A stretch of DNA of 64,000 nt, taken from contig PSQN01000010.1 of the NCBI GenBank assembly GCA_002989075.1, positions 682,001 to 746,000 on the forward strand. Direction: 5' to 3'. The notes under the pieces are model-generated. The model saw only the letters and a list, made by a program, of their open reading frames with translations, made no database searches and was not told the origin of the DNA. Each line of letters opens with the position of its first letter. Positions within the stretch are counted from its first letter, which is position 1. This stretch comes from Arthonia radiata (taxonomy: Eukaryota; Ascomycota; Arthoniomycetes; Arthoniales; Arthoniaceae). Shown in pieces: positions 45,151 through 55,698 of this stretch. The translations under genes were made by a program, and so were the position numbers.

Positions 45151-46343
45151 ATGCCTCGTAGGTCAACGTCCCATCACCCATCCCAAAAGCTTGCAGCAGC
45201 GCTGACCGACCCCAGTATCCGCTGAACAGCGCGCCAAGTACACCCCCATCATTGACGGCCTCCTCAAAGCCAGCAACCTCGAAGAAGTCTCCGCCAAGCG
45301 CATTCGCGACAGTCTCGCCGGAGCTGTTGACGAGGATCTCGCGCCATACAAGGTACTTCCGATCTCTTCTTTCATCTGATCTCCCCGCCCCGCTATTTTC
45401 GGCCATACCTGACATTGGCCAGAACGATCTCAAGACCCTGATACACGAACGATTCGACCATGTTGCGAATCCTCCCGCGGCATCACCCTCTCCTGCGCCT
45501 GCAATCAAGTCTGAACCTGTCGCCTACTTGCCGACCCCAGACCATACCGTCAATGGCAACTCCCACCACGCAGCCACCAACGGCGTGAAAGAAGAGGTCT
45601 CCAGCCCTGCATTATCACCACCTGACTCAGAGCCCGAAGAGCGCCCGAAGAAAAAGCAAAAGACAAGCAAGGGCGAGTCCGACGCCGCGCTCGCTGCACG
45701 ACTTCAGGCTGAGGAGAACGGACGCAGCAGACCGACGAGGGGAGGCGCGACGAGGAGAAAGGCTGCGCCAATAAAGAAGAGCCCGAAGAAGAAAAAGAAG
45801 AGCGCAGCGAAGGTGACGGAGGATGATGATAGTGACGCAGGAGAAGGTGACGAGAGCAGTGAGAAGAAGAAGCGGAAACCGGGTGGGGCGTTCAATGTGA
45901 GTATCTCACTTCTTCCTTTTCCGCGCAAGCAGACTGTATGCGCATCCAGAGAGTACCATGCTTTCGCGAGTGAGATTTCGAGCTAACGTGACTTCGTCAG
46001 GCTCCTCTTCAGCTCTCGGAACCTCTCGCCGCCCTCCTCGGCGAACAGCAGCTCTCACGTCCACAGACTGTGAAGCGAATATGGGACCACATCAAAGCGA
46101 ATAGCTTGCAGCACGAGGACGACAGGCGGCAGATCCGCTGCGATGACCAGATGCGCGCGGTATTCCAACAGGACAACATCCACATGTTCTCGATGGTGAG
46201 TAACCATCATTAGCACTTTCAACGATCCTACAAAGATGCATGACTGACTCGAACAGAACAAAACATTGTCGAAGCATCTGTATCCACTCCCGGAGGCGGA
46301 GGTCAACGGTAATGGTGTGCACGCCGAGTCTGAAGCTGAGTGA
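45151..46343 (+). CDS. SWIB-domain protein, Uaf30/Spp27-like
   Basis: Five exons, 45151-45157, 45216-45352, 45423-45896, 46001-46195 and 46257-46343, give 299 residues. The first exon is only 7 nt (ATG CCT C). All phases agree. Residues about 5-60 form a DEK-C-like helical domain (YTPIIDGLLKASNLEEVSAK, NDLKTLIHERFDH). A disordered region rich in Lys follows, with basic runs such as KKSPKKKKKSAAK. A SWIB/MDM2 domain spans about 205-285 (APLQLSEPLAALLGEQQLSR, KRIWDHIKANSLQ, FQQDNIHMFSMNKTLSKHLY). DEK-C plus SWIB is the layout of Uaf30 in yeast and Spp27 in fission yeast, part of the upstream activating factor for RNA polymerase I. That role is inferred from the family. Confidence 0.87.
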
Positions 46344-46699
46344 GGTTTCTGAGACTCGGAACTGCAGCCCAGGGCAGGAGGTAATGTATCTAATGAGCAT
46401 CACGATACGACGGCGTTGGTCACCTAAAGAACCGTGTGGACATGGACGGCTGACGTAGGATTGCAAGGCGCTTAGTAATGGATATTGAGGTCCACAAGCT
46501 TATCGCGGCCATCTACTGCGACTAATCTCAAGCAAGGCGTTGTGGCAGCCAAAACGGTGGCAGACTTGAATTTACTGATATTCCCACGTTATGGAATCAT
46601 ATGACAGCACCAGAAACTTGAATAGCAAACGTCAAATCATCGCAATCTATAACGCATCCCAGTGCTTTTTGGATCCCATATTGCCTTTCAACCCGACGC
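46344..46699. other. Convergent intergenic region
   Basis: No gene is seen. Probably 3' untranslated sequence of the Uaf30-like and serine dehydratase genes. Confidence 0.4.
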
Positions 46700-47809
46700 C
46701 TACATGTCTTTCACTTGATCCGCAAACTTTTGTTTCAAATCCATCAACCTCTCAACCGTCAAATCACTCCCTCCACAAACAACCACCACCACCTCTTCGT
46801 CCTTCCCCAACTTCCTTCCCAATATCCTCTCCAGCCTATCCCCAAAACAAACGGCAACATTAACGCCACACGCCATCTCCACGAGCATCCTCTCCGCTTC
46901 CAGCAACTTCCAGCTCCCCGCCGCCGCCTCCGCATCCGTCAGCGTACTGCTAATCACGGTACTCTTCCCCTTCTGCTCCGGCCGTCGTCCCGTCGCCCAC
47001 TCAAACGCCCGCTCGCAAACCCGCGTCGCGCCCAAACACCTCGCCGAGCTCGTGATCCCCGGAAGCGTCACAAGCTGATCCGCTTTCACGGCCTGGTTCA
47101 GCGAATCCGCGCCCACCGTCTCGAGCGCGATCACAGGGACAGTCTCCCACCCCTCCCCCAGCACATGTAGCCCCTGCATCATCCCACTCAACAACCCCCC
47201 ACCGCCCACACTACACACGATCGCGCTTGGCAACTTTCTTCCCTCCGCCCTCCACTGCCCCGCCAGCTCCGCGGCTAGCGTGGCGTTCCCCGCCCACACA
47301 TCCGGGTGGTCGAACGGCGGCACGTACACCCCGCCTGCGTCCTTCTCCAGCAGTTCCTCGCGCAGGAACGTGTCCGCTTCCCGCCATGATTTGCCCCGCT
47401 GGATCACGGCGGCCGCGCCGGCCTCGCGGATCTTGGCGATCATGAACGGCTGCGTGGACTGCGGGACGACGACCGTGCAGGGGTGGCCGAGGGAGCGGGC
47501 GGCGTGCACGGCGGCGAGGCCGGCGTTGCCGCCGCTGGAAGAGTAGAAGTGGATGGGGGCTGTGGCGCCGTTTGCAGTCGGGTGGTCGGTGCCATTCGAC
47601 GAAGCGTTCGTGCCGTTCGCCAAAGAGGACAACTTCCGCTCGTGGAGGCGCGCGAGCATGTAGTTGCCTATGCCGCGGGACTTGAAGGAGCCGGAGGGCT
47701 GGAGGTTCTCGAGTTTGAGATGGATCTGGCAGGGCGCGGCGCGGGTGAGGGCGGTGGAGTGGAGGGTGGGGGTTGTGCGCCAGGGGTGGGAGGGCGCGGT
47801 GGTTGCCAT
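46700..47809 (-). CDS. L-serine/L-threonine dehydratase (PLP enzyme)
   Basis: A single exon encodes 369 residues. The enzyme deaminates L-serine to pyruvate, and usually threonine to 2-oxobutyrate, in the cytosol with pyridoxal phosphate. The PLP lysine is K43 in SGSFKSRG. The glycine-rich loop SSSGGNAG near 90-97 and the phosphate-binding CSVGGGGLLSG near 198-208 are intact. Near the end, VVVVCGGSDLT matches the usual CGG(S/N) element of fungal Cha1-type enzymes. An insertion rich in N, G and T at about 60-85 lengthens a surface loop. The family is fold-type II; closely related threonine synthase-like enzymes are less likely because of the short length and the CGG motif. It is intronless and read toward the Uaf30-like gene. 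Confidence 0.88.
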   Translation of the reverse strand: MATTAPSHPWRTTPTLHSTALTRAAPCQIHLKLENLQPSGSFKSRGIGNYMLARLHERKLSSLANGTNASSNGTDHPTANGATAPIHFYSSSGGNAGLAAVHAARSLGHPCTVVVPQSTQPFMIAKIREAGAAAVIQRGKSWREADTFLREELLEKDAGGVYVPPFDHPDVWAGNATLAAELAGQWRAEGRKLPSAIVCSVGGGGLLSGMMQGLHVLGEGWETVPVIALETVGADSLNQAVKADQLVTLPGITSSARCLGATRVCERAFEWATGRRPEQKGKSTVISSTLTDAEAAAGSWKLLEAERMLVEMACGVNVAVCFGDRLERILGRKLGKDEEVVVVVCGGSDLTVERLMDLKQKFADQVKDM

Positions 47810-48102
47810 GGCTTCCGTTGAAGATGGAGTTTGGGTGCGAGACGCCTGATGGCTTTGTGATTGTGTGCTTGGAATAAAAAAGAATACCGAGCGGGCTTTT
47901 TGTCGACTGCCCCTCTGTGGTCTTGAAAATTTCAGTGTGGAAGGTTTTCTAGCTGGTGCGCTCGTCCGTTTGCGGATGATTTGGCGAGCCTTGTATCAGT
48001 TCATTATCGGTTTACTGATAGGGCGCAATTTCAAGTCGTATTTGACTCACTCGTCAGCGTGACATTTATCTCGGTGTAGTAGACGCCGAGTGCTATCTTC
48101 GG

Positions 48103-49478
48103 TCAGTCAAAGAATTGCCAGTGGTCAGCGAGATGTCCAGCGGTGATACCGACGTGGGCTTCGACCGCCTGAGAGTCTTTTGCGCTTCGAATGGTTTCTT
48201 GCGTGATCTCTGACTCCTTCACTTCCTCCTTGGCTAGGTTGAGAAATCCAACGCCCCTCCCTCCCAGCAGCGTTTCGTATCGTGCGTACCCTTCATCCCT
48301 CAAGGTTTGTTCGACCTTCTCAAGCTGTTCGTGAGTCGTCGCAGGATTCAACACTGCAAAAGCACAACCTCCACCTCCTCCTCCAGTCAGCTTCGACCAA
48401 CCAATGTCCTGCTGGTCAATGAGTTCCCTAATACGCTCCAGTCGCGGATGCGATACACCGAATGTTGCAAGCAGTCCATGATTGAGGCGGATGAGCTCGC
48501 CCACCTTGGTGATCGACTCTGGGTGCGTGTGATCGAACGCATCAGATTCTGTCAGAGCATGCATAGACGCTGTGATCTTTCCGATGCCCTCTAGAATGCA
48601 ATTGACGACTTCGGGATGCTTCTCCTTCAATTGGCCTACCTTTGCCACTTCAACAGCTGTAGACCGTGACTGCTTGGTGTCGACAAGCAACAGTTGCAGG
48701 GTCGGAAACGCTGGTAGCGGAGTGATTGCAGGACCTTTAGGAGGCGGTCTGCGCTTAAAGAGTACAGCTTTTCCCAGAGTCGCAACTGTGTTATCAATAC
48801 CGCTGGGGTTACCATGTATATTCAGCTCCCCTACGAAGGCCCAATTATTGATGATATCCCGAACGTTGTCGTTACCAGGCTGTATATTAGCTTGATTGAT
48901 GTGACCTGTTTGCACCAGGACTGCTGCACTCAAACAAACGCTGATACTTGCACTGCTTCCAAGGCCAGACGCGATTGGAATAGCGGAACGCAATGTGTAA
49001 GTGCAAGCTGGTATACCCGGCTCAGCCAAGCTCAGTAGAACATACAAGAACGCAGAAGCAGCTGAGTGATGCACGTGCACGGTGTCTGGAGCAGCACCGG
49101 GTGACACCGCTTGAACAAAGGGCGTCAAGGCTTTGAGGAGTTCTGGGTTCAGATTCGACACATGGTGATCAAAAATTGCACGCTTCTTCTGGAAGAGCTC
49201 CCATGGTAGTGAAGCTGTTTGCCAGTCGTGATGAAGCTTCACGTCCGGAAAGTCTAGAGTGATAGTCCCGTCATTGCTGGGCTTGCGTGCTACAAGCAAA
49301 TAAGAGCGCAAGGACAACGCAGCTGCTATGGCAGGCTAAGGACGGCATCAGGACATTGTCTTGGTGGAAGGAGAATCTAGTCATCTCGCACCTGACCGTG
49401 AACTACGGCATGCTCTCCAAAGACGATCACTTTGCCCGGAGCTGAGACAGCGAAAGGATAGTCGACGTCGGCGGTCAT
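48103..49478 (-). CDS. ERG12: Mevalonate kinase
   Basis: Two exons in transcription order, 49478-49392 and 49335-48103, give 439 residues, close to yeast Erg12. The intron is 56 nt; only the acceptor CTTAG at 49336 keeps frame and joins AVVHGQ to PAIAAALSLRSYLLV. The enzyme phosphorylates mevalonate with ATP, an early step toward sterols, dolichol and prenyl groups. GHMP-kinase motifs: APGKVIVFGEHAVVHG at about 13-28, the ATP loop PIASGLGSSASISV, the acidic catalytic region in NIHGNPSGIDNTVATLGKAV and the C-terminal KLTGGGGGGCAFAV. The family's feedback inhibition by farnesyl diphosphate is known but not visible here. It is divergent from STE24, 312 bp away. Confidence 0.95.
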
Positions 49479-49790
49479 ATCGTTGTTTCGAACTTCTTCT
49501 CCCGCAGAACGGGCGAATCTAGATCAACTTGAGGGTCTCATTCAATTTGCGGTTCTCATCTTCCTCCGCTGGCGAGCCTTTTTCGAAGATTAGCGAAAGT
49601 TGTTGGTGCAGTCGTGTAGTCCACACGTGGGTGTGAAGTTGCCAAGGAGACACCCCTGGCTACGAGTCATTAGCGCGTCAAGGGTAGAGCTTGCCCTAAG
49701 ATTTCTATACAGCTGGAGCAAAATGGCGGCACCTTCATCATCGCTTGCTTCTGTCTCATCAACGACACATAGCTCTCTGCTATTCTCGCT
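49479..49790. promoter_or_regulatory. ERG12/STE24 divergent promoter
   Basis: This 312-bp segment separates the start codons of mevalonate kinase and the CAAX protease. Such a short shared region could allow co-regulation. An ATG at 49723 opens a plus-strand frame but cannot splice in phase to STE24 exon 2, so it would act as an upstream ORF if transcribed. I see no sterol-response element that I can name with confidence. Confidence 0.45.
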
Positions 49791-51262
49791 ATGGATCTTC
49801 TCAGGGTATGTCGAAACACAATTGAACTGCGCCGCTCAACACCCCTCAACCACGCCCGCAAGAGAGCTTGCACTGACTGCTTCAACAGCGTCTCGCTGAC
49901 TTCCTGGACCGGCCGCTGTTCCCGTGGAAGAAGCTGGTCATCGGCTTCTCCGTGGGACAGTACGTACTGCAGACGTATCTCTCTTTCCGACAGTATGGCG
50001 TCCTCACCGGCAAAGTCCGACCAAAGGCGCTTGAAGCAGAGATCGATCAGAAAACATTCGACAAATCGCAAGCCTACGGCCGCGCAAAGTCCAAATTCGG
50101 CTTCGCATCGGGACTCTTCAGCCAGGTGCTGGACGTGGCTGTCCTGCAGTACGACGTCTTCCCCAAGCTATGGGCCATCACCGGCATCTGGATGACCCGC
50201 TCCGCTCCCTCATGGTGCGCTGGTGAGATCGCCCACAGCCTGGTCTTCGGTTTCACGTACAGCCTCATAACCACCGTTCTTGGCCTTCCTTTCGACTACT
50301 ACTACCACTTCGTCCTCGAAGAGAAATACGGCTTCAACAAGCAAACACTCAAGATATGGCTTATGGACATGCTCAAAGGTCAAGCGCTCGGCATCGCCTT
50401 CGGTGTACCCATCGGCAGTGCGTTCCTGGCCATCATTCAGAAGACCGGCGAGCAGTTCTTCTACTACCTTTACCTGTTCGCGCTCGCCACCCAGGTCATC
50501 ATGATTACCATCTACCCTATCGTCATTGTCCCGCTCTTCAACAAGCTCACACCACTCCCCAAGGGCGAGCTCCGTGCAGCAGTCGAAAAGCTCGCAGGTA
50601 GTCTCAAGTTCCCTCTCACTGAGCTGCAAGTCATCGACGGCAGCACGAGATCGGCACACAGCAACGCCTACTTCACAGGCTTGCCAGGAATGAAGAAGAA
50701 GATCGTTCTTTATGACACACTAATCGACAAATCGGAGGAGAAAGAAGTCGTCGCTGTTTTGGCACATGAGCTAGGCCACTGGCAAATGAGCCACGTATCC
50801 AAGCAGCTCGGCATCGCACAGTTCCATCTCTTCTTCATGTTCGCGCTGTTCTCCGCGTTCGTCAGCAACCGCTCGCTATACCAGTCGTTTGGTTTCAACA
50901 AGGAGCAACCCATCATCATCGGCTTCATGCTATTCAACGAGATCTTAGCGCCGACAGACTCCGTGCTGAGGCTGCTCATGAACATTATGAGCCGCAAATA
51001 TGAGTACGAAGCTGACGCGTTTGGTGCGAGGTTGGGCTATTCCAAGGAATTAGCAAGCAGCCTCATCAAGCTACAGATCCAGAATCTCTCGGCTATGGAC
51101 GCGGACTGGTTGTATTCGGCATACACATACAGCCATCCGATCTTGACGGAGCGGTTGAGAGCGCTGGGCTATAAGAGCGAGGTCAAGGTGGGTGGTGATA
51201 TGCCTGCTGATGGTAAATCCGATGGCGCTGTGAAAGCCTCTGGGACAGACTTGAAGGGTTAG
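49791..51262 (+). CDS. STE24: CAAX prenyl protease Ste24
   Basis: Exons 49791-49805 and 49889-51262 give 462 residues. Exon 1 codes only MDLLR; the join gives MDLLRRLADFLDRPLFPWKK, matching the family. Ste24 is a zinc metalloprotease of the ER and inner nuclear membrane. It removes the AAX residues after farnesylation and clips the a-factor precursor. Zinc ligands are in HELGH (about 298-302) with a third Glu in EYEADAFGAR. About seven hydrophobic spans are visible, for example VIMITIYPIVIVPLF and FHLFFMFALFSAFV. The C-terminal SHPILTERLRALGY is typical. The tail after it is short and polar. Confidence 0.95.
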
Positions 51263-51642
51263 GTGCCCTTCAAGGATCAGGAAGAACAAGTCGATGAAGC
51301 CCACGGCAATCAGGCTTCCAGCAGTCGCTTGAAGCTTAACGACTTTTCCATGCACCAAGAAAATCCCGACCGTATCGACCGCTTTGTCGATGACGCGACG
51401 ATGACATGTGCTACTCTGCCGCGTAAGAGGAGTCTCAGTCCTTACAGCAAGCGTGTGATGTTAACAAGGGAGCTTGAGTGGGAGCGATCCATCAGACCTC
51501 AGAGACTCTGACGAGGTGCGGTCCACCTTTGAGGCAGATCCCGCTTCTGTTCAGTTAGGCATAAGACGGAATGTACGATACATGCAGCACATCAAAACGT
51601 CGAGTGCATGAAGCATCATGAAAGAAACGAGTTGCATAGTCA
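51263..51642. other. Convergent intergenic region after STE24
   Basis: No gene is seen. This is probably 3' untranslated sequence of STE24 and of the Lys/Arg-rich gene. Confidence 0.4.
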
Positions 51643-52860
51643 TTACAACTCTATGGAGCTACTGCGTCTTCTTCGCTTCCGCTTCTCGTTTGCGCGGTGT
51701 CTCGTCGTGCTGGGACTTTGGCTGTCTCTGATGTCGTTGCTGTCAAGCCCGTTCCTCGAATACGCAGGGCTCTCACTGTAGTCCCGACGACTTTCTTGCG
51801 ATTTCTGGTTGGTTTTGCTCTCCTTCGCGAGCCTCTTCGCCTCCTTGCGCGCTCGTTTCTCCTCTTTGTGTGCTTTGCGGGCAAGTTCTTCGGCTTGTTC
51901 TGGTTCTTCAGAGTCTTCCAGGTGCGGTGTGATGCCATTAACTTTGCTATGCTGCCTGATTGATGAATCCTCCTCAGCTCCTGGTTCTGCGTCGAGATCT
52001 TCGGCCTGGTCTTCGCGTTGTGCTTCTGCTTCTTTACGCCGCCGCTTCTCCTCTTTCCTGGCTCTGCGCTCCAGCTTCTCATTGCGTTGTGGGTCCCCAT
52101 GGACCTCAAACGCCTGGGACGACACGCCATTGATACTGCTATGCAGACCATGCGGCAGCTCATCCTCCTCATCCGCCATCTCCTCAGCGAGCTCATCATG
52201 CTCCTTCTTCACTTCTTCTTCCTTCCTCCGCCGTCTCTTCTCGTCCTTCCGCCTTTTCTTCGCCGCCCGCCTCACCTCCTCATCATTGTCTTCTTCCTCC
52301 CTCTCCACATCCCTCTTCCTCTTCTTCTCCCTCCTCTCCTTCTTCGCAGCCTCATCAGTCCTCGTAATATCCGGAACCTCCCCATCCCCAACCACATCTC
52401 CCCTCGCCCCAAGCTCCCCCTGCTCCCTCATCTGCTCGCCGTACCCTTTCTCAGCCTGCATCTCCTCCTCAAAGCTATCAGGCACCACCTCCTCGTCATC
52501 CCCAAGCACAACCGGATCCTCCAGCGCGCCTCTCGCCGCCTCCAATCCCTCCCGTGTAATCACCTCCGTCTCCCCCTCCTGGAAACCCTCTGTCTCCTCT
52601 TGTGGGACCAGCCGGATTCCTCGCAAGCCCTTGGCGACGCGCGAGAGTTGATGGAGGACCAAAGAGCCGCCTGGTGCGCGGCCTTCGAGTGTGGGACCAT
52701 GCTCGTTGAAGCGGACGTCGGGGTGGAGGTGTGCGTGGTGGGGTTGCGCGGAGAGGGTGAGGTAGGTTTCGATGTGCTTAAGGGCGGTGGCGGGGGTGAT
52801 GGGGCGGGTGGAGAGGGTGTGCGATGGGGGCGGGATGGCGGTGAAGAGGGTGTTTGACAT
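51643..52860 (-). CDS. Lys/Arg/Glu-rich orphan, probably nuclear
   Basis: A single exon encodes 405 residues from the ATG at 52860 (MSNTLFTAIPPPSHTL); the open frame upstream has no ATG. Residues 1-100 look folded (ALKHIETYLTLSAQ, HLHPDVRFNEHGPTLEG, LHQLSRVAKGLRGIRLV). Residues about 155-400 are extremely charged with repeated RRKEEE, KKRRKDEKRRRRK and KEEKRARKEAKRLAKE, forming a long charged helix or coiled coil. Such composition is common in nucleolar proteins, and the position next to ribosome-related genes fits but proves nothing. I recognise no domain. Fungal homologs with a short N-terminal domain and basic tail are likely. Confidence 0.7.
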   Translation of the reverse strand: MSNTLFTAIPPPSHTLSTRPITPATALKHIETYLTLSAQPHHAHLHPDVRFNEHGPTLEGRAPGGSLVLHQLSRVAKGLRGIRLVPQEETEGFQEGETEVITREGLEAARGALEDPVVLGDDEEVVPDSFEEEMQAEKGYGEQMREQGELGARGDVVGDGEVPDITRTDEAAKKERREKKRKRDVEREEEDNDEEVRRAAKKRRKDEKRRRRKEEEVKKEHDELAEEMADEEDELPHGLHSSINGVSSQAFEVHGDPQRNEKLERRARKEEKRRRKEAEAQREDQAEDLDAEPGAEEDSSIRQHSKVNGITPHLEDSEEPEQAEELARKAHKEEKRARKEAKRLAKESKTNQKSQESRRDYSESPAYSRNGLDSNDIRDSQSPSTTRHRANEKRKRRRRSSSIEL

Positions 52861-53204
52861 TTTTGGGTTGGGGTTGGGTGGAAGTGAGAGTGGGCGTATG
52901 CGCAAATTAGGGGTGGGTGGCCGTCATTTTCGTTGAACTTGCGTCTTGCTGAGCTGGTGAGGTACTTTACGAGGGGCGGCAGGGGGGTTTGTAGTGATAT
53001 GTAAAGAGCGTTGGACACTGAAGTCAATGTTCAAAAAATCAGCGATCTTCGAGGGCAGTTTTACGCGGGGAAACCTCGGTTGTGGATGCCGCTTTGGACG
53101 CTAGCTGTTCGTCTCGTCTTTGTTGACTACAAACTGCTATTCGTACTACTCAACTGTTCGAAATCGCAATCCTAAGATACATAGCCTGCTGAGAAGCAAT
53201 CACA
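52861..53204. other. Divergent promoter between the charged orphan and bL34m
   Basis: This 344-bp segment separates two divergent start codons. A single TTAGGGG lies at 52907-52913. A single unit is too little to call a telobox. No gene is seen. Confidence 0.4.
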
Positions 53205-53618
53205 ATGGCTCTAGACCTCCGCGCCCTCCGCAGCGCCCTTCCCACCCTCACGCGCCGCACCAGCCCCCAGCGCTCATCCTACAGCGTCCGTAAACTCTCC
53301 ACGACATCTACCCATCGATCCTTGCATACACAAACCAGACCGACATTTCGCTCACAACCTCCATGCAATTTCTCTACAGCAAGTTCATCAAGCACGGCAT
53401 TGCGATTACATAGGGCTACCGCATCGAGGAGCAGAAGTCCAGCACAGCCGAGGGGCTTCAGCACTTCTGCGGCGCTGCTTGGGCCGAGAGATACGTATAA
53501 TCCGTCTCATCGAGTGCGGAAGCGGCGGTTTGGCTTTTTAGCGAGATTGAAGAGTCGGACTGGGCGGAAGGTTTTGAAGCGGCGGCAACTAAAGGGACGG
53601 AAGAGTTTGAGCCATTAA
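53205..53618 (+). CDS. MRPL34: Mitochondrial large-subunit ribosomal protein bL34m
   Basis: An intronless gene of 137 residues. The N-terminal 95 residues are rich in R, S and T and almost free of acidic residues, a mitochondrial presequence that is long for the family. The C-terminal 42 residues hold the whole bL34 fold: [20 protein letters not shown] followed by [21 protein letters not shown], including the conserved KR-GF-R-K pattern. It belongs to the large subunit of the mitochondrial ribosome. It is convergent with the mitochondrial Met-tRNA synthetase, so both genes of this pair serve mitochondrial translation. Confidence 0.93.
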   Translation: MALDLRALRSALPTLTRRTSPQRSSYSVRKLSTTSTHRSLHTQTRPTFRSQPPCNFSTASSSSTALRLHRATASRSRSPAQPRGFSTSAALLGPRDTYNPSHRVRKRRFGFLARLKSRTGRKVLKRRQLKGRKSLSH

Positions 53619-53916
53619 AGGCGTCTTGGCTTAAGGTGTTCTGAGAAGCGTCGCTGCAGCTGGTTTCCACGTTCAAAAGGGCATGGACGGGCTGAGCAAA
53701 TTGTCAGCTGAAGTTCGGGCTAGCGGCGTGCGAACGACCGGTGTTTGAGAAATGCGTGTCACGAATAGGAGAGGCATTGCAGTTGAATGGTTGAAGGAGA
53801 CCACCAAGATACATCAGAACATTACAGCGGCCTTGTATCAAGAGGCATTAATAGGAGGTATCGCTCTTGTTGTACAATACTCATACATACACCACTACCT
53901 CTCGCCGAGAGCAGTG

Positions 53917-55698
53917 CTACGCCCCATTAATGAGCGGCGGAAACAGCACGCCGTCATGACCCACACCCAGATCAACCTTGCTCGTCCCATATTCGAAGTC
54001 AGCCCCCAGCTTTGCCCATTCGAACGATCGCCGGTCCTCTTTCATGCCCAGCATATCAGCCAACTGCGCCGCTTTGTTCGGCATGTACGGCTGCAGCATG
54101 ATCGCCGCGAGTCGCAGAGCCTCAGCGCAGAGATACACGATCTCCTCCGTTAATCTCTGTATTCTGTCTCTGTCCTGGCCTGATGCTGTTTGTAATTGTT
54201 TGACCAGCGCCCACGGCTGCATTATCTGCGTGAAGGCATTCGTCGCGAAGACCATCTCCATGATCTCCTTCAAAGCTTTCCCGGGTTGCAGATCTTCAAA
54301 ATGCTTCGCAACCTTTCCAGGAGCTAATTGGAGAAGTGTCTTTTGGATCGCAATTTGGGAATCGCCGCTAATGGTGAGGAGATTTGAATGAGAAGCTCTC
54401 TCTACGGCCTTTCGTACACTCCACCCTTTAGCACGTGTGATTCGGCTGCTGAGGTTGCCGAGACCGCCTTGCAAGTCCTTCTTGTATCTAGCAACGATAT
54501 ATTCATTGCTGTAGTCTGCATCTTGTCCGATACCGCCATCATTGGCAAGGTAATACCGCAAAGGGTCGATCTCGAAGCGATCGATAGCAAAGAAAGGATT
54601 GACGACATTGCCTGTTGACTTTGCCATTTTCTCGCGGCCAAGTGTCCAGTGCGCATGTGTCAGGACTTGTTTCGGTGGTGGTAGACCAAGAGTGAGGAGG
54701 AACGCTGGCCAATATATGCAGTGAAAGCGGACGATGTCCTTGCCAATAACATGGCAGTCCGCTGGCCACCCTTGTGCGCTCTCCTGTCCAGGTGTCCATG
54801 GATAACCAGCTTTGGTGATGTAATTGACCAAGGCATCGAGCCACACATATATCGTCTGGCTTTCGTCTTCGGGTACTGGCACACCCCAGCTAAGGCGCGA
54901 AGAGGGACGCGAGACCGAGAGATCTTCAAGTCCCTGCTTGACTTGCTGAACCACATCCTCCATGCGGTGTTGCGGGATGACAAAGTGTGGGTTCTGCTGG
55001 TAGAACTTCAAGAGCTCGTCTCTCATCGCAGACAATCGAAACCTGTAGTTCGTCTCTGATGTCCACTCCACCTCTTTGCCGGTCTCCATTGACACCATGA
55101 TCTTCCTGCCAGTTGGCGGATCCACAATCAAATGTACCGCGGACTGCGGGTAGAACGTCTCGTCGCTCACTGAGTACCATCCTTCATGCTTGGACAAATA
55201 TATCATGTCCTTTTCCCGCAGCGTTCTCCATGCATGTTGGACTGCTTCCTTGTGATCCACGTCCGTGGTCCTGACAAAGTGGTCATTGAGCATTTCAGCT
55301 CTCTCCGCCAGCGACTTAAATACTTCTGCACCCTCATCACAAAACGCTCTCGGCTCACTGCGAGCTTTGATAGCTGCTCTCTGTACTTTCATGCCATGTT
55401 CGTCTGTGCCTGTGCAGAGTATTGCATCTCTGCCGCAAAGTAGCTGCCACCTTTTCAGAATGTCCGCCAGGACCATCGAGTATAGGTGGCCGACATGAGG
55501 AGCAGCGTTGACGTAGAAGATCGGGGTTGTAACATAGTATGGTTTCGCATGGTGTAGCGCACCGCTGCTAGAAGGTCGGCTACCCTTTATGCTTGGTGGC
55601 AGGGAGGGAGTGTAATGCGGTCGCCTCCTAGCAACGCGCACCGTCGCGAGATTTGCATTGGTTCGAAAGCTCTGCAGGCTTCGTGCGCATAAGCTCAT
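53917..55698 (-). CDS. MSM1: Mitochondrial methionyl-tRNA synthetase
   Basis: A single exon encodes 593 residues from the ATG at 55698 (MSLCARSLQSF); three extra upstream codons lack an ATG. A basic presequence of about 50 residues indicates import into mitochondria. The class I signature HIGH is HVGH at 68-71 (IFYVNAAPHVGH), and KMSKS is KMAKS at 357-361. The catalytic domain also has TGTDEHGMK and WGVPVPEDESQTIYVWLDAL. No zinc-knuckle cysteine pairs are visible, as in the mitochondrial type. The anticodon-binding helical domain follows (about 420-560). The enzyme charges mitochondrial tRNA(Met). Family and compartment are clear; import is inferred from the N-terminus. Confidence 0.94.
   Translation of the reverse strand: MSLCARSLQSFRTNANLATVRVARRRPHYTPSLPPSIKGSRPSSSGALHHAKPYYVTTPIFYVNAAPHVGHLYSMVLADILKRWQLLCGRDAILCTGTDEHGMKVQRAAIKARSEPRAFCDEGAEVFKSLAERAEMLNDHFVRTTDVDHKEAVQHAWRTLREKDMIYLSKHEGWYSVSDETFYPQSAVHLIVDPPTGRKIMVSMETGKEVEWTSETNYRFRLSAMRDELLKFYQQNPHFVIPQHRMEDVVQQVKQGLEDLSVSRPSSRLSWGVPVPEDESQTIYVWLDALVNYITKAGYPWTPGQESAQGWPADCHVIGKDIVRFHCIYWPAFLLTLGLPPPKQVLTHAHWTLGREKMAKSTGNVVNPFFAIDRFEIDPLRYYLANDGGIGQDADYSNEYIVARYKKDLQGGLGNLSSRITRAKGWSVRKAVERASHSNLLTISGDSQIAIQKTLLQLAPGKVAKHFEDLQPGKALKEIMEMVFATNAFTQIMQPWALVKQLQTASGQDRDRIQRLTEEIVYLCAEALRLAAIMLQPYMPNKAAQLADMLGMKEDRRSFEWAKLGADFEYGTSKVDLGVGHDGVLFPPLINGA

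Noticed and set aside
49723-49900. Alternative STE24 start at the ATG at 49723
   Set aside because: Splicing at 49806 from this ATG leaves phase 2, but exon 2 needs phase 0; the ATG at 49791 gives the family N-terminus in frame.
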